Assembly (NCBI RefSeq): GCF_015182315.1
Contig: NZ_PRDL01000001.1
Coordinates: 1,054,001-1,118,000, forward strand
Reading direction: 5' to 3'
DNA from: Cellvibrio polysaccharolyticus
Lineage (GTDB): Bacteria; Pseudomonadota; Gammaproteobacteria; Pseudomonadales; Cellvibrionaceae
DNA length: 64,000 bases
Below are positions 16,251-25,103 of this stretch, piece by piece. Position numbers and translations under genes: made by a program. Under the pieces are notes generated by a model that did not search any database, was not told the origin of the DNA, and saw nothing but the letters and a program-made list of their open reading frames with translations. Every line of letters starts with the position of its first letter. Positions within the stretch are counted from its first letter, which is position 1.

Positions 16251-16952
16251 TTATTGAGGAACCGGCAGATTTTGTAGGGGAATCCGGTTTTCGTCTGCGT
16301 CGGGTTGTTCGTCGCCGTAGTAAAGCACGCCGATTTTGATGCGTTTGCGGCCCTGGGCTATACGGTGTTTGTTGGTGTCTCGCAACGAATACACACAGCC
16401 GCAATATTCCTGCTGATAAAAGTTTTCGCGTTTGCTGATTTCCACCATCCGCACGGCGCCGCCCTGTTTGCGCCAGTTGTAATCCCAGTAGCTTATATTC
16501 GGATAATGTGCCGCAGCCCGTTGCCCGCAGTCATTAATTTGCTGCATGTTTTTCCAACGGGAAATGCCCAGTGAACTGCTAATTACATGAAAGCCATTTT
16601 CGTGGGCGTAGAGTGCCGTGCGTTCAAAGCGCATATCAAAACACATGGTGCAGCGCACACCCCGTTCGGGTTCCTGTTCCATGCCTTTGGCGCGCTCAAA
16701 CCAGTTGTCGGTATCGTAGTCGGCATCGATAAAAGGAACATTGTGCTGTTGCGCGAAGCGAATGTTCTCTTCCTTGCGCAGCTCGTATTCGCGAATGGGG
16801 TGGATATTGGGGTTATAAAAGAAGATGCTGTATTCAATACCGGAGGCGTGAATGGCTTCCATCACCTCGCCGGAGCAGGGTGCACAGCAGGAATGGAGCA
16901 GTAATTTATTGTGGCCGTCTGGCAGTGTCAGTTTGTTGCGAACCAGTGACAT
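16251..16952 (-). CDS. queH: Epoxyqueuosine reductase QueH
   Basis: The cytoplasmic enzyme that performs the last step of queuosine biosynthesis in tRNA, reducing epoxyqueuosine; it replaces the unrelated QueG in many bacteria. Its 233 residues carry the cysteine motifs of the former DUF208 family: HSCCAPCSGE near residue 20, CTMCFDMR near 105, and CGCVYSLRDTNKHR near 180, which hold the iron-sulfur cluster and a second metal site. It is monocistronic. A GC-rich inverted repeat (TTGCCGG / CCGGCAG) near 16190 lies between it and tetR but lacks a T-tract. Confidence 0.9.
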   Translation of the reverse strand: MSLVRNKLTLPDGHNKLLLHSCCAPCSGEVMEAIHASGIEYSIFFYNPNIHPIREYELRKEENIRFAQQHNVPFIDADYDTDNWFERAKGMEQEPERGVRCTMCFDMRFERTALYAHENGFHVISSSLGISRWKNMQQINDCGQRAAAHYPNISYWDYNWRKQGGAVRMVEISKRENFYQQEYCGCVYSLRDTNKHRIAQGRKRIKIGVLYYGDEQPDADENRIPLQNLPVPQ

Positions 16953-17030
16953 AACCCGGGTTTCCGTAGCGCAAAGAAGGCGATACTAGCACCGGCAATG
17001 CCCTGCAGATTGAACATAAAATAATTTCAT

Positions 17031-17057
17031 AAAAGTCCGCCCCGTTTTCAGGGGCGG
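17031..17057 (-). terminator. Terminator after yebG
   Basis: CCGCCCC / GGGGCGG arms around a 7-nt loop are followed on the minus strand by ACTTTT. It lies 46 bases past the yebG stop. Confidence 0.7.
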
Positions 17058-17103
17058 CAAGCAGTTCCATATGGCTGCATGGATGACTGTTCCGGTGCGC
17101 CGA

Positions 17104-17418
17104 TCAGTCTTGTAGGTCGGCTTTTGCAGGGCGGGGTGCCAAATGACCGATAGCGGCAGCGCCGGTGTCCGGTTCACTAATGCTCTGCAGTAATTCTTCG
17201 GGCTTGCCTTTGCAGGCTTTGGCCAGTTGTTCGCGGCGGCGCGCCAGCAGCAGGCCAATCGCTTCGCTATGCTGTTCGTTAATATCGGGAATTTCAGATT
17301 CGATCAGGCTGGTAATAGTAGCCGCCAGTTCAAGATACCGATCATGTTCTTCAGCCTGTTTCTTGTCTTCAAACATACTTCCGTCCCGATCACATTGCCA
17401 AATGGCGATGACTGCCAT
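17104..17418 (-). CDS. yebG: YebG-family SOS-regulated protein
   Basis: A small soluble protein of the YebG family, whose E. coli member is induced by DNA damage and whose exact role is unsettled. The 104 residues begin MAVIAIWQCDRDGSMFEDKK, matching the family pattern of a short beta segment followed by helices. The C-terminal 30 residues are variable. The assignment is supported by a near-consensus LexA box 25 bp upstream of the start codon. The gene is monocistronic and ends at a hairpin terminator. Confidence 0.85.
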   Translation of the reverse strand: MAVIAIWQCDRDGSMFEDKKQAEEHDRYLELAATITSLIESEIPDINEQHSEAIGLLLARRREQLAKACKGKPEELLQSISEPDTGAAAIGHLAPRPAKADLQD

Positions 17419-17442
17419 GGTCCAATCCTCGTTAAAGTGCGT

Positions 17443-17462
17443 TACTGTTTTTATATACAGTA
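17443..17462 (-). promoter_or_regulatory. LexA (SOS) box of yebG
   Basis: Read on the minus strand, TACTGTATATAAAAACAGTA matches the 20-bp E. coli LexA consensus at 18 positions, with a perfect CTGT-N8-ACAG core (17445-17460). It would cover the yebG promoter. Confidence 0.92.
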
Positions 17463-17651
17463 TTGGCCTGGCAGGGGAATGTCAATCGGATTGTGCAGTT
17501 TTCTGTGTCAGGGGTGTTGATCGGGCATATCAAGGGGTTGGTTACTACCTTTAATAGGTGAGGAGGTTTGCGCCTTGGGGTGCTCCCGCTTGAAACCTGG
17601 GGAGGCTCGCACAGATAATGCGCCACGCCAGCTTACTCATGGAACTCTATA

Positions 17652-19244
17652 GTGTCTTCTACCGCCAATGCTCCTGTTAATCCGCCGCCCCGCAAAGGGC
17701 TGATGCGCTCAAGCCTGATAACCGGCTCGATGACCATGTTGTCGCGGGTGCTCGGGCTGGCGCGGGATCAGGTGCTGGCGCACGTGCTGGGCGCCGGCGG
17801 TGCGGCAGATGCCTTTTTTCTGGCCTTCAAAATCCCCAATTTTTTCCGTCGGCTGTTTTCCGAGGGAGCATTTTCCCAGGCGTTTGTGCCGGTATTGTCC
17901 GAGTATCGTGAAAAGGGCACTCACGCCGCGGTACAAACCCTGGTTAACCGTGTTGCTGCTTGTCTGGGCACGGTGCTGTTGTTGGTGGTTACCTTGGGGG
18001 TGGTGGGTGCGCCGGTGGTGGCGACTTTGTTTGCTTCAGGTTTTATGCAGGATGCTGAAAAGTTTTCCCTGCTGGTCGATCTGATTCGAATTACCTTTCC
18101 TTATTTATTACTGATTTCGCTAACCGGCTTTGCCGGGGCGGTGCTTAACAGCTATGACCGCTTCGCCATACCGGCCTTTACGCCGGTGCTGCTGAATATC
18201 TGCATGATCCTCGCGGCGGTGTTCGCCGCGCCCTGGTTTTCCCATCCGGCTTATGCGCTGGCATGGGGTGTTTTGACCGCCGGCGTGCTGTCTTTTATGT
18301 TCCAGTTGCCATTCCTTGCCCGCATTCATTTACTGCCCCGGCCGCAATTGACCTGGCAGGACCCGGGCGTGAAGCGCATTTTGACCCTGATGGTGCCAGC
18401 GCTGTTCGGGGTTTCCATCAGCCAGATCAACCTGATGCTGGACTCGGTCATCGCCTCCTGGTTGCCGGACGGCAGCGTCGGCTGGCTGTTCTACTCGGAC
18501 CGTCTGGTGGAGTTGCCGCTGGGGGTTTTTGCGGTGGCAATTGCTACGGTGATTATGCCAAGCCTGTCGCGGCACCACGCCGCCAGCTCGCCGGAGCACT
18601 TCAGCAAAATTCTCGACTGGGCCATTCGCCTGATTCTGTTAATCGCGCTGCCCTCAACGGTAGCATTGGTCATCCTCGCCGAGCCGATTATTTTGACCTT
18701 GTTTCAACACGGTGCCTTGACGGTGCATGACGCGATTATGTCGGCGCGCAGTCTGCAAGCTTACGCGCTCGGTTTGCTGGGCTTTATGTTGATCAAAGTC
18801 CTGGCGCCCGGCTACTTTGCCCGGCAGGATATGAAAACCCCGGTGCGTATCGGCATCATTTCGATTCTTGCCAATATCGGCTTCAAGATCATTCTGGTGG
18901 CGCCCTTGCTGATCTGGTTTGGCCTGGGGCACGTAGGGTTGGCGCTGGCAACGGCGATGGCCGCCTACGTTAACGCCGGTTTGCTGTATCGCGGCTTGCG
19001 CCGTTCCTCGGTGTACTTGCCAGCCGCCGGCTGGCCCACATTGTGGTTCCGCTACGGCATGGTGAACCTGGCGATGGCGCTGACGCTGATTGGCTTGCTG
19101 GTGCTCTGGAGCGACTGGCAAATCTGGTTATGGTGGCAGCGGATTGGCTATCTGGCGATGACCTGCGCTGCTGGCGGAGCGGTTTACCTGGCAGGTCTGT
19201 GGCTGGTGGGCGTGCGCCCGCGGGAGTTCCGCAGCCCGGTGTAA
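17652..19244 (+). CDS. murJ: Lipid II flippase MurJ (MviN)
   Basis: An inner-membrane flippase of the MOP superfamily that moves lipid II outward for peptidoglycan synthesis. It has about fourteen membrane segments over 530 residues. The family signature near the N-terminus is intact: SMTMLSRVLGLARD followed by GAADAFFLAFKIPNFFRRLF and EGAFSQAFVPVLSEY. The start at 17652 is a GTG with a weak ribosome site; an ATG at 17703 (MRSSLITGSMTM) with AAGGG just upstream gives an N-terminus like that of E. coli MurJ and is a serious alternative. It heads the run murJ-ribF-ileS-lspA-fkpB-ispH, whose order is conserved in Pseudomonas. Confidence 0.95.
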   Translation: MSSTANAPVNPPPRKGLMRSSLITGSMTMLSRVLGLARDQVLAHVLGAGGAADAFFLAFKIPNFFRRLFSEGAFSQAFVPVLSEYREKGTHAAVQTLVNRVAACLGTVLLLVVTLGVVGAPVVATLFASGFMQDAEKFSLLVDLIRITFPYLLLISLTGFAGAVLNSYDRFAIPAFTPVLLNICMILAAVFAAPWFSHPAYALAWGVLTAGVLSFMFQLPFLARIHLLPRPQLTWQDPGVKRILTLMVPALFGVSISQINLMLDSVIASWLPDGSVGWLFYSDRLVELPLGVFAVAIATVIMPSLSRHHAASSPEHFSKILDWAIRLILLIALPSTVALVILAEPIILTLFQHGALTVHDAIMSARSLQAYALGLLGFMLIKVLAPGYFARQDMKTPVRIGIISILANIGFKIILVAPLLIWFGLGHVGLALATAMAAYVNAGLLYRGLRRSSVYLPAAGWPTLWFRYGMVNLAMALTLIGLLVLWSDWQIWLWWQRIGYLAMTCAAGGAVYLAGLWLVGVRPREFRSPV

Positions 19245-19321
19245 GCGGCGGGGTAGGCTGTCAGTGGAGGCTGCTGTATACTCCTGCGTTCTTTTGTTCT
19301 ATCGAGGCGGTTTGCTGTAAC

Positions 19322-20281
19322 GTGAATCCGGAATCCACAGAGTTTATTCGCGGCCTGCATAATTTACGCCCTCGGCACCGTGGTTGTGTAGCAACCATCG
19401 GCTCGTTTGATGGCGTTCATCTCGGGCATCAGGCGATTCTGCGTCAATTGCGGCAAGCGGCAGACCATTATGAGTTGCCGGCACTGGTTATTCTGTTTGA
19501 ACCTCAACCGCACGAATTTTTTTCTGGCGAAAAAGCACCGGCCAGGCTGATGCGCTTGCGCGAAAAAGTTATGGCGCTGCGTGAGCAGGGCATTGAGCGG
19601 GTGCTGTGCGTACAGTTCAACGAGCGTTTGCGCAGCTTATCGGCACAACAGTTTATTGAAGAAGTACTGGTCGAGCGGCTGGGTATCCGGCACCTGGTTG
19701 TGGGTGATGATTTCCGCTTTGGCTGTGATCGTCGCGGTGATTTTACCCTGTTGCAGCAGGCGGGCGAGCAGCTCGACTTTACCGTTAGTGACACCTGTAC
19801 GCTGTTATTGCATGGCGAACGTGTCAGCAGTACGCGCATTCGCAGCTTGCTTGAAGCGGGTGATTTTGCCGCAGCAGCCGAGCTGTTGGGGCGTCCTTAT
19901 TCGCTGGGTGGCCGCATCGCTTATGGCCAACAGCTGGGGCGTCAACTGGGCGTGCCCACCGCCAATATTCATCTGCGCCGCTACCGCTCACCGCTGCAAG
20001 GTGTGTTTGCGGTGGTAGCCCGCTTTCAGGATGGAAGCCAATACACCGGTGTTGCCAACGTGGGTGTTCGCCCGACTGTCAGTGGCGATAAAAAGCCGCT
20101 GCTCGAAGTGCATTTATTTGATTTCTCGCGCTCGGTATATGGCGCGGCTATTGATGTGGAATTTTGTACCCGTTTGCGTAGCGAGAAAAAGTTTGAATCG
20201 CTGGATGCATTGCGCGCGCAGCTGCAGCAGGACATTCTCGACGCCCGGCAGTGGTTTGTTAACCATCCTTCTTTACATTGA
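19322..20281 (+). CDS. ribF: Bifunctional riboflavin kinase/FAD synthetase
   Basis: Converts riboflavin to FMN and FMN to FAD. The N-terminal nucleotidyltransferase domain has GSFDGVHLGHQAIL and the VSSTRIRSLL motif; the C-terminal flavokinase domain begins GRPYSLGGRIAYGQQLGRQL and contains the PTANI metal/nucleotide motif. The GTG at 19322 (VNPESTEF) gives 319 residues, the usual size; the frame is open much further upstream but that stretch lies inside murJ. No FMN riboswitch is visible upstream; the gap to murJ is only 77 bp. Confidence 0.95.
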   Translation: MNPESTEFIRGLHNLRPRHRGCVATIGSFDGVHLGHQAILRQLRQAADHYELPALVILFEPQPHEFFSGEKAPARLMRLREKVMALREQGIERVLCVQFNERLRSLSAQQFIEEVLVERLGIRHLVVGDDFRFGCDRRGDFTLLQQAGEQLDFTVSDTCTLLLHGERVSSTRIRSLLEAGDFAAAAELLGRPYSLGGRIAYGQQLGRQLGVPTANIHLRRYRSPLQGVFAVVARFQDGSQYTGVANVGVRPTVSGDKKPLLEVHLFDFSRSVYGAAIDVEFCTRLRSEKKFESLDALRAQLQQDILDARQWFVNHPSLH

Positions 20282-20306
20282 ATCATCAACAAGTTGACCG
20301 TGGATC

Positions 20307-23105
20307 ATGACTGATTACAAAGCGACCCTGAATTTGCCCAACACCGCCTTCGCCATGAAGGCCAATCTGGCGCAACGCGAGCCGGAAACCCTGAAACGCT
20401 GGCAGGCTGATGGCTTGTACCAACGTATCCGTGACGCACGTCAGGGGCGCGAGCAGTTTATTCTTCACGATGGCCCACCCTACGCCAACGGCGATATTCA
20501 CATCGGCCATGCGCTCAACAAAATTCTTAAAGACATCATTGTCAAAAGCAAAACCCTGAGCGGTTTTGATGCGCCTTATGTTCCTGGCTGGGACTGTCAC
20601 GGTCTGCCTATTGAGCACAAGGTAGAAAAAGATATCGGCAAAGCCGGTACCAAAGTGGATTTTAAAACCTTCCGCCAAAAGTGCCGCGAATATGCTGCGA
20701 AACAGGTTGCCGGTCAGAAGCGCGACTTTATTCGTCTCGGTGTTCAGGGTGATTGGGACAATCCTTACCTCACCATGGACTTCAAATTTGAAGCCGACAT
20801 TATTCGCGCGCTTGGCAAAATCACTGAAAACGGTCACCTGCACAAAGGCTTCAAGCCGGTTTACTGGAGCGTGGTCGGTGGTTCTGCATTGGCGGAAGCT
20901 GAAGTGGAATACCAGGATAAAACCTCTTTCTCCATTGATGTGAAATTTGCCTTCGTTGATCAAAACGAAGTGGTCAGCCGTATTGGTGAATTAAGCGGTC
21001 GCGGCCCCGTGTCACTGGTTATCTGGACCACTACGCCCTGGACGCTGCCGGCGAACCAGGCAGTCAGTGCGCACGCCGATATTGCTTACGTGGTTGTGCA
21101 GGTTGGCGAAGAGCGTTTGCTGGTGGCTGAAGACTTGCTGGCCAGTGTCATGGCGCGGGCTAACCAGGCTGATTTCAGCGTGGTCGGGCATATTGGCGGC
21201 GCAGCGCTGGAAGGGCTGAAATTGCAGCATCCTTTCTATAATCGCCAGGTGCCGGTCATTCTCGGTAGCCACGTGACGACCGATGCCGGTACCGGTTTTG
21301 TACACACCGCACCGGATCACGGCGCAGACGACTTCGTAGTGAGCAATCAGTACGGTATCGAGACGCTGAATTACATCGACGACAACGGCTATTACCGCCC
21401 GAATGTAGAAATTTTCGCTGGCGATCACGTCTACAAAGTGGACGAAAAAGTTGTCGCCTTGCTGAGCGAAAAAAATGCCTTGTTGGCGCAAGGTAAAATT
21501 ACTCACAGTTTCCCGCACTGCTGGCGTACCAAAACGCCGCTGATCTTCCGTGCCACGCCGCAGTGGTTTGTCAGCATGAGCAAAAACAACCTGCGCGATC
21601 AGGTGGCCAGTGCGGTTGAAGGGGTTCGCTGGATTCCGGATTGGGGCAAAGCGCGTATTGATGCGATGCTGGCCACTTCACCGGATTGGTGTATCTCCCG
21701 TCAGCGCACATGGGGCGTACCGATTGCCTTGTTTGTGCATAAAGAAACCCAGCAGCTGCACCCGGATACACCGGCGTTAATCGAATCGGTTGCGCAATTG
21801 GTTGAAAAACAGGGGATGGATGCCTGGTTTGATCTTGACGCGGCAACGCTGTTGGGCGATGACGCTGCCAACTACGATAAAGTGACCGATACCCTGGATG
21901 TGTGGTTTGACTCGGGCGTTTCCCATTTTGCCGTACTAAGTCAGCGCCCCAACTTGCGCTTCCCGGCTGATTTGTACCTTGAAGGCTCCGATCAGCACCG
22001 TGGCTGGTTCCAGTCTTCACTGAAAACCTCCATGGCCATTCATGGTGTAGCACCTTACAAACAAGTACTGACCCACGGTTTTACCATCGACGCCAAAGGC
22101 ATGAAAATGTCCAAGTCGTTGGGCAACACCATTGATCCGCAGGTGGTCATGAAAGATCTCGGCGCCGACGTATTACGCTTGTGGGTAGCCTCTACCGATT
22201 TCAGTACCGAAATGAGTGTGTCTGATGAAATTCTCAAACGCACCTCGGATTCCTACCGTCGTATTCGTAACACCGCCCGGTTTATCCTCTCCAACCTGAA
22301 CGGTTTTGATCCGGCGCAACATGCCTTGCCGGTTGAGCAGCTGGTGCAGCTGGATCGCTGGATTATCGGGCGCACCGCGCAATTGCAGCAGGAAATTATC
22401 AAAGCTTACGATAATTATCAGTTCCATCTGATTTATCAAAAGCTGCACAACTTCTGCGTGGTTGAGTTGGGCGGTTTCTATCTCGACATCATTAAAGATC
22501 GCCAATACACCATCAAAGCCGATGCGGTTGCCCGCCGTTCTGCGCAAACCGCGCTGTATCATATTGTCGAAGCGCTGGTGCGCTGGATTGCGCCAATTTT
22601 GAGTTTCACTGCCGACGAAATGTGGCCGTTTATCCCCGGTGTTCATGAAGGTTCGGTATTCGCTGCCGAGTGGTATCAATTACCGGCATTGCCAACTGAC
22701 ACACTCGACGATGCCTGGTGGCAGCAAGTGGTTGATGTAAAAGATGCGGTAAACAAAGTGCTCGAAGCCAAGCGCGCCAACGGTGAAGTGGGCGGCTCAC
22801 TGAGTGCGGAAGTGACGCTTTACTGCGATGCTGCCTTGCAGGAAAAACTCAATGCGCTGGGTGATGAGCTGCGTTTTGTACTGATTACCTCTACTGCCCA
22901 TGTTCGCCCGCTTGCGGAAGCCGCCGATGCAGAAAGCACTGAGCTTGAAGGCCTGAAAGTTGTGGTTGGCAAATCTGCCGAAGCAAAATGTGCCCGTTGT
23001 TGGCATCACCGCGCTGACGTTGGTCACAACCACGCTCATCCGGAAATTTGTTTGCGCTGTGTCGACAACGTAAACGGCCAGGGCGAATCCCGCCAGTTTG
23101 CCTGA
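20307..23105 (+). CDS. ileS: Isoleucyl-tRNA synthetase
   Basis: Charges tRNA-Ile with isoleucine and edits misactivated valine. The 932 residues show the class I signature HIGH (in NGDIHIGHALNK, about residue 70), the CP1 editing domain with TTPWTLPANQAV, the KMSKS loop (KMSKSLGN, about residue 605) and a C-terminal zinc finger with CARCWHH and CLRC. This is the type with the C-terminal zinc site found in E. coli. It starts 25 bp after ribF. A GC-rich terminator-like stem follows it. Confidence 0.97.
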   Translation: MTDYKATLNLPNTAFAMKANLAQREPETLKRWQADGLYQRIRDARQGREQFILHDGPPYANGDIHIGHALNKILKDIIVKSKTLSGFDAPYVPGWDCHGLPIEHKVEKDIGKAGTKVDFKTFRQKCREYAAKQVAGQKRDFIRLGVQGDWDNPYLTMDFKFEADIIRALGKITENGHLHKGFKPVYWSVVGGSALAEAEVEYQDKTSFSIDVKFAFVDQNEVVSRIGELSGRGPVSLVIWTTTPWTLPANQAVSAHADIAYVVVQVGEERLLVAEDLLASVMARANQADFSVVGHIGGAALEGLKLQHPFYNRQVPVILGSHVTTDAGTGFVHTAPDHGADDFVVSNQYGIETLNYIDDNGYYRPNVEIFAGDHVYKVDEKVVALLSEKNALLAQGKITHSFPHCWRTKTPLIFRATPQWFVSMSKNNLRDQVASAVEGVRWIPDWGKARIDAMLATSPDWCISRQRTWGVPIALFVHKETQQLHPDTPALIESVAQLVEKQGMDAWFDLDAATLLGDDAANYDKVTDTLDVWFDSGVSHFAVLSQRPNLRFPADLYLEGSDQHRGWFQSSLKTSMAIHGVAPYKQVLTHGFTIDAKGMKMSKSLGNTIDPQVVMKDLGADVLRLWVASTDFSTEMSVSDEILKRTSDSYRRIRNTARFILSNLNGFDPAQHALPVEQLVQLDRWIIGRTAQLQQEIIKAYDNYQFHLIYQKLHNFCVVELGGFYLDIIKDRQYTIKADAVARRSAQTALYHIVEALVRWIAPILSFTADEMWPFIPGVHEGSVFAAEWYQLPALPTDTLDDAWWQQVVDVKDAVNKVLEAKRANGEVGGSLSAEVTLYCDAALQEKLNALGDELRFVLITSTAHVRPLAEAADAESTELEGLKVVVGKSAEAKCARCWHHRADVGHNHAHPEICLRCVDNVNGQGESRQFA

Positions 23106-23110
23106 CAGTT

Positions 23111-23149
23111 AGCCCCCCGGCCATTTTCATGGTGTTCGGGGGGCTTTTC
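23111..23149 (+). terminator. Terminator-like stem between ileS and lspA
   Basis: AGCCCCCCG and CGGGGGGCT pair around a 17-nt loop, followed by TTTTCTT. It may partly uncouple lspA-fkpB-ispH from the upstream genes. A weak promoter-like pair (TTGCAG at 23171, GATAAT at 23193) lies just before lspA but would give almost no leader. Confidence 0.6.
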
Positions 23150-23207
23150 TTCTGCTGCCAGCCTGTTGTTTTGCAGCAATTTTCTGTTTTGTGATAATGG
23201 ATCGCTT

Positions 23208-23702
23208 ATGTCGAATGTTTTTTCTGTAAAAGTATGGCGTTGGTATCTGTTGGCGCTGGCGGTCATTGCCCTGGATCTGGGTACCAAATACTGGGCGTCT
23301 TCGGTATTGGAATATGGCCGTCCGGTGGTGTTTACATCCTTCTTTAATTTTACCTTGTTGCATAATCACGGCGCCGCCTTCAGCTTTTTAAGTGATGCCG
23401 GTGGTTGGCAACGCTGGTTCTTCACCGCCATTGCGGTTGCGGTGAGCATCACTCTGGTGTTCTGGCTGACGCGCTGCGCTGACAAGCGTCGTGAAGCTTT
23501 TGGTTTTTCCATGATTCTCGGCGGTGCCATCGGCAATTTATATGACCGTTTGCAGCATGGTTACGTGGTCGATTTTATTGTGGTGCACTATCAGGATTAT
23601 TACTGGCCTGCTTTCAATCTGGCCGACTCTGCGATTACGCTGGGCGCCATTATGTTATTACTTGATTTATTCCTGACTCGGGAGAATACCGGAAATGCGT
23701 GA
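23208..23702 (+). CDS. lspA: Lipoprotein signal peptidase (signal peptidase II)
   Basis: An inner-membrane aspartyl protease that removes signal peptides from prolipoproteins. The 164 residues have four membrane helices; the two catalytic aspartates lie in GNLYDRLQHGYVVDF and FNLADS. The ATG at 23208 (MSNVFSVKVW) fits the family better than the upstream in-frame ATG at 23166. Its 3' end overlaps fkpB by 8 bp, so the two are translationally coupled. Substrates would include the lipoproteins in this window: BamD, YnbE and the transglutaminase-TPR protein. Confidence 0.96.
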   Translation: MSNVFSVKVWRWYLLALAVIALDLGTKYWASSVLEYGRPVVFTSFFNFTLLHNHGAAFSFLSDAGGWQRWFFTAIAVAVSITLVFWLTRCADKRREAFGFSMILGGAIGNLYDRLQHGYVVDFIVVHYQDYYWPAFNLADSAITLGAIMLLLDLFLTRENTGNA

Positions 23703-24144
23703 TTTAACGCTGGGGCCTGGCACCAGGGTCACCCTCCATTTTTCCCTCAAACTGGAAAATGGCGACGTAATTGATTCCAATTTTGAAAAAGACCCGGCCA
23801 CCTTTACGGTGGGTGATGGCAACCTGTTAGCCGGTTTTGAAAAAGCCTTGTTCGGTTTGCAGGAGGGCGCTCGCCAAACCTTTATCATTAAACCGGAAGA
23901 TGGTTTCGGGCAGCCCAACCCCAACAATGTTCAGGAAATTCCGCGCGCGCAATTTGGTGCCGATATCGAATTGACAGAAGGTTTGATGCTGTCATTTGCC
24001 GATGCCCAAAAAGCAGAGCTTGCCGGTGTGGTGAAAGGCTTTAACGAAGACGTGGTGTTTATCGATTTCAATCACCCGCTGGCCGGTCGTGAAATTATTT
24101 TTGATGTAGCCATTCTTCGCATTGAACCGGCACAGGTTCATTAA
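23695..24144 (+). CDS. fkpB: FKBP-type peptidyl-prolyl isomerase, FkpB/SlpA
   Basis: A short SlyD/SlpA-type FKBP of 149 residues with an FKBP domain interrupted by the insert-in-flap. Family segments visible are GTRVTLHFSLKLENGDVIDS, LLAGFEKALFGLQEG and PEDGFGQPNPNNVQEIPR. It lacks the His-rich metal tail of SlyD. It overlaps lspA by 8 bp and is followed after 23 bp by ispH, the conserved gammaproteobacterial order. Confidence 0.93.
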   Translation: MRDLTLGPGTRVTLHFSLKLENGDVIDSNFEKDPATFTVGDGNLLAGFEKALFGLQEGARQTFIIKPEDGFGQPNPNNVQEIPRAQFGADIELTEGLMLSFADAQKAELAGVVKGFNEDVVFIDFNHPLAGREIIFDVAILRIEPAQVH

Positions 24145-24167
24145 CCGATATTTTCAGGTAGACGTAC

Positions 24168-25103
24168 ATGCATATTAAATTAGCCAATCCTCGCGGTTTT
24201 TGCGCCGGTGTTGATCGGGCCATTGATATCGTTAATCGGGCGCTGGATGTATTCGGCGCTCCCATTTATGTGCGTCACGAAGTTGTCCACAACAAATTTG
24301 TGGTGGACTCACTGCGCGACCGCGGCGCTATATTTGTTGATGAGCTGGATCAGGTGCCTGACGATGTTATCGTCATCTTCAGCGCCCACGGTGTTTCCCG
24401 CGAAGTGCAAATGACCGCCAAAAACCGCGGCTTGCAAGTCTTTGATGCCACCTGTCCGTTGGTGACCAAGGTGCATATTGAAGTGCTTCGATACAGTCGT
24501 GAAGGCCGTGAATGTATTTTGATTGGCCACGAAGGTCACCCGGAAGTAGAAGGTACCATGGGGCAATATGACCGCGAGAATGGCGGTGATATTTACCTGG
24601 TGGAAGATGAAGAAGATGTCCTCAATCTCAAGGTGCGCAATCCTGAAAAACTGGCCTATGTAACCCAGACCACCTTGTCAATGGATGATACGGCTGTGGT
24701 GATTGATGCCCTGCGTAGGCATTTCCCTTCAATTCAGGGGCCGCGAAAAGATGATATCTGTTACGCCACTACCAACCGTCAGGACGCAGTGCGGCAGCTG
24801 GCGCTGGAGTGTGATCTGGTGTTAGTGGTCGGTTCAGTGAACAGCTCAAATTCCAACCGCTTGCGCGAATTGGCCGAGCGCTGCGGAACGACGGCCTACC
24901 TTATCGACGGCCCGGATGATATCCGTTGCGAATGGCTAAGTGGCAAGGAAAGTGTTGGCATTACCGCTGGTGCCTCCGCACCCGAAGTCCTGGTGCGGCA
25001 GGTTATTGACCGGCTGTGTGAGCACGGCGCTGAAGCGCCGGTGGAGTTGGACGGCCGCCCTGAAAATATCAGCTTTTCCTTGCCCAAAGCGTTGCGTCTT
25101 TAA
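24168..25103 (+). CDS. ispH: 4-Hydroxy-3-methylbut-2-enyl diphosphate reductase
   Basis: The last enzyme of the MEP isoprenoid pathway, an iron-sulfur protein that makes IPP and DMAPP. The three cluster cysteines are in PRGFCAGVDRAI (residue 12), FDATCPLVTKVH (about 96) and DDICYATTNRQDAV (about 197). The histidine and serine residues of the substrate pocket (VVHNKFVV, SSNSNRL) are present. It ends the murJ-to-ispH block; its last four bases overlap the 3' end of a convergent fimT-like gene, leaving no room for a terminator. Confidence 0.96.
   Translation: MHIKLANPRGFCAGVDRAIDIVNRALDVFGAPIYVRHEVVHNKFVVDSLRDRGAIFVDELDQVPDDVIVIFSAHGVSREVQMTAKNRGLQVFDATCPLVTKVHIEVLRYSREGRECILIGHEGHPEVEGTMGQYDRENGGDIYLVEDEEDVLNLKVRNPEKLAYVTQTTLSMDDTAVVIDALRRHFPSIQGPRKDDICYATTNRQDAVRQLALECDLVLVVGSVNSSNSNRLRELAERCGTTAYLIDGPDDIRCEWLSGKESVGITAGASAPEVLVRQVIDRLCEHGAEAPVELDGRPENISFSLPKALRL

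Noticed and set aside
16986..17258. 90-residue minus-strand frame overlapping yebG
   Set aside because: It is another frame over the yebG coding region and terminator, with no ribosome site; yebG has family similarity and a LexA box.
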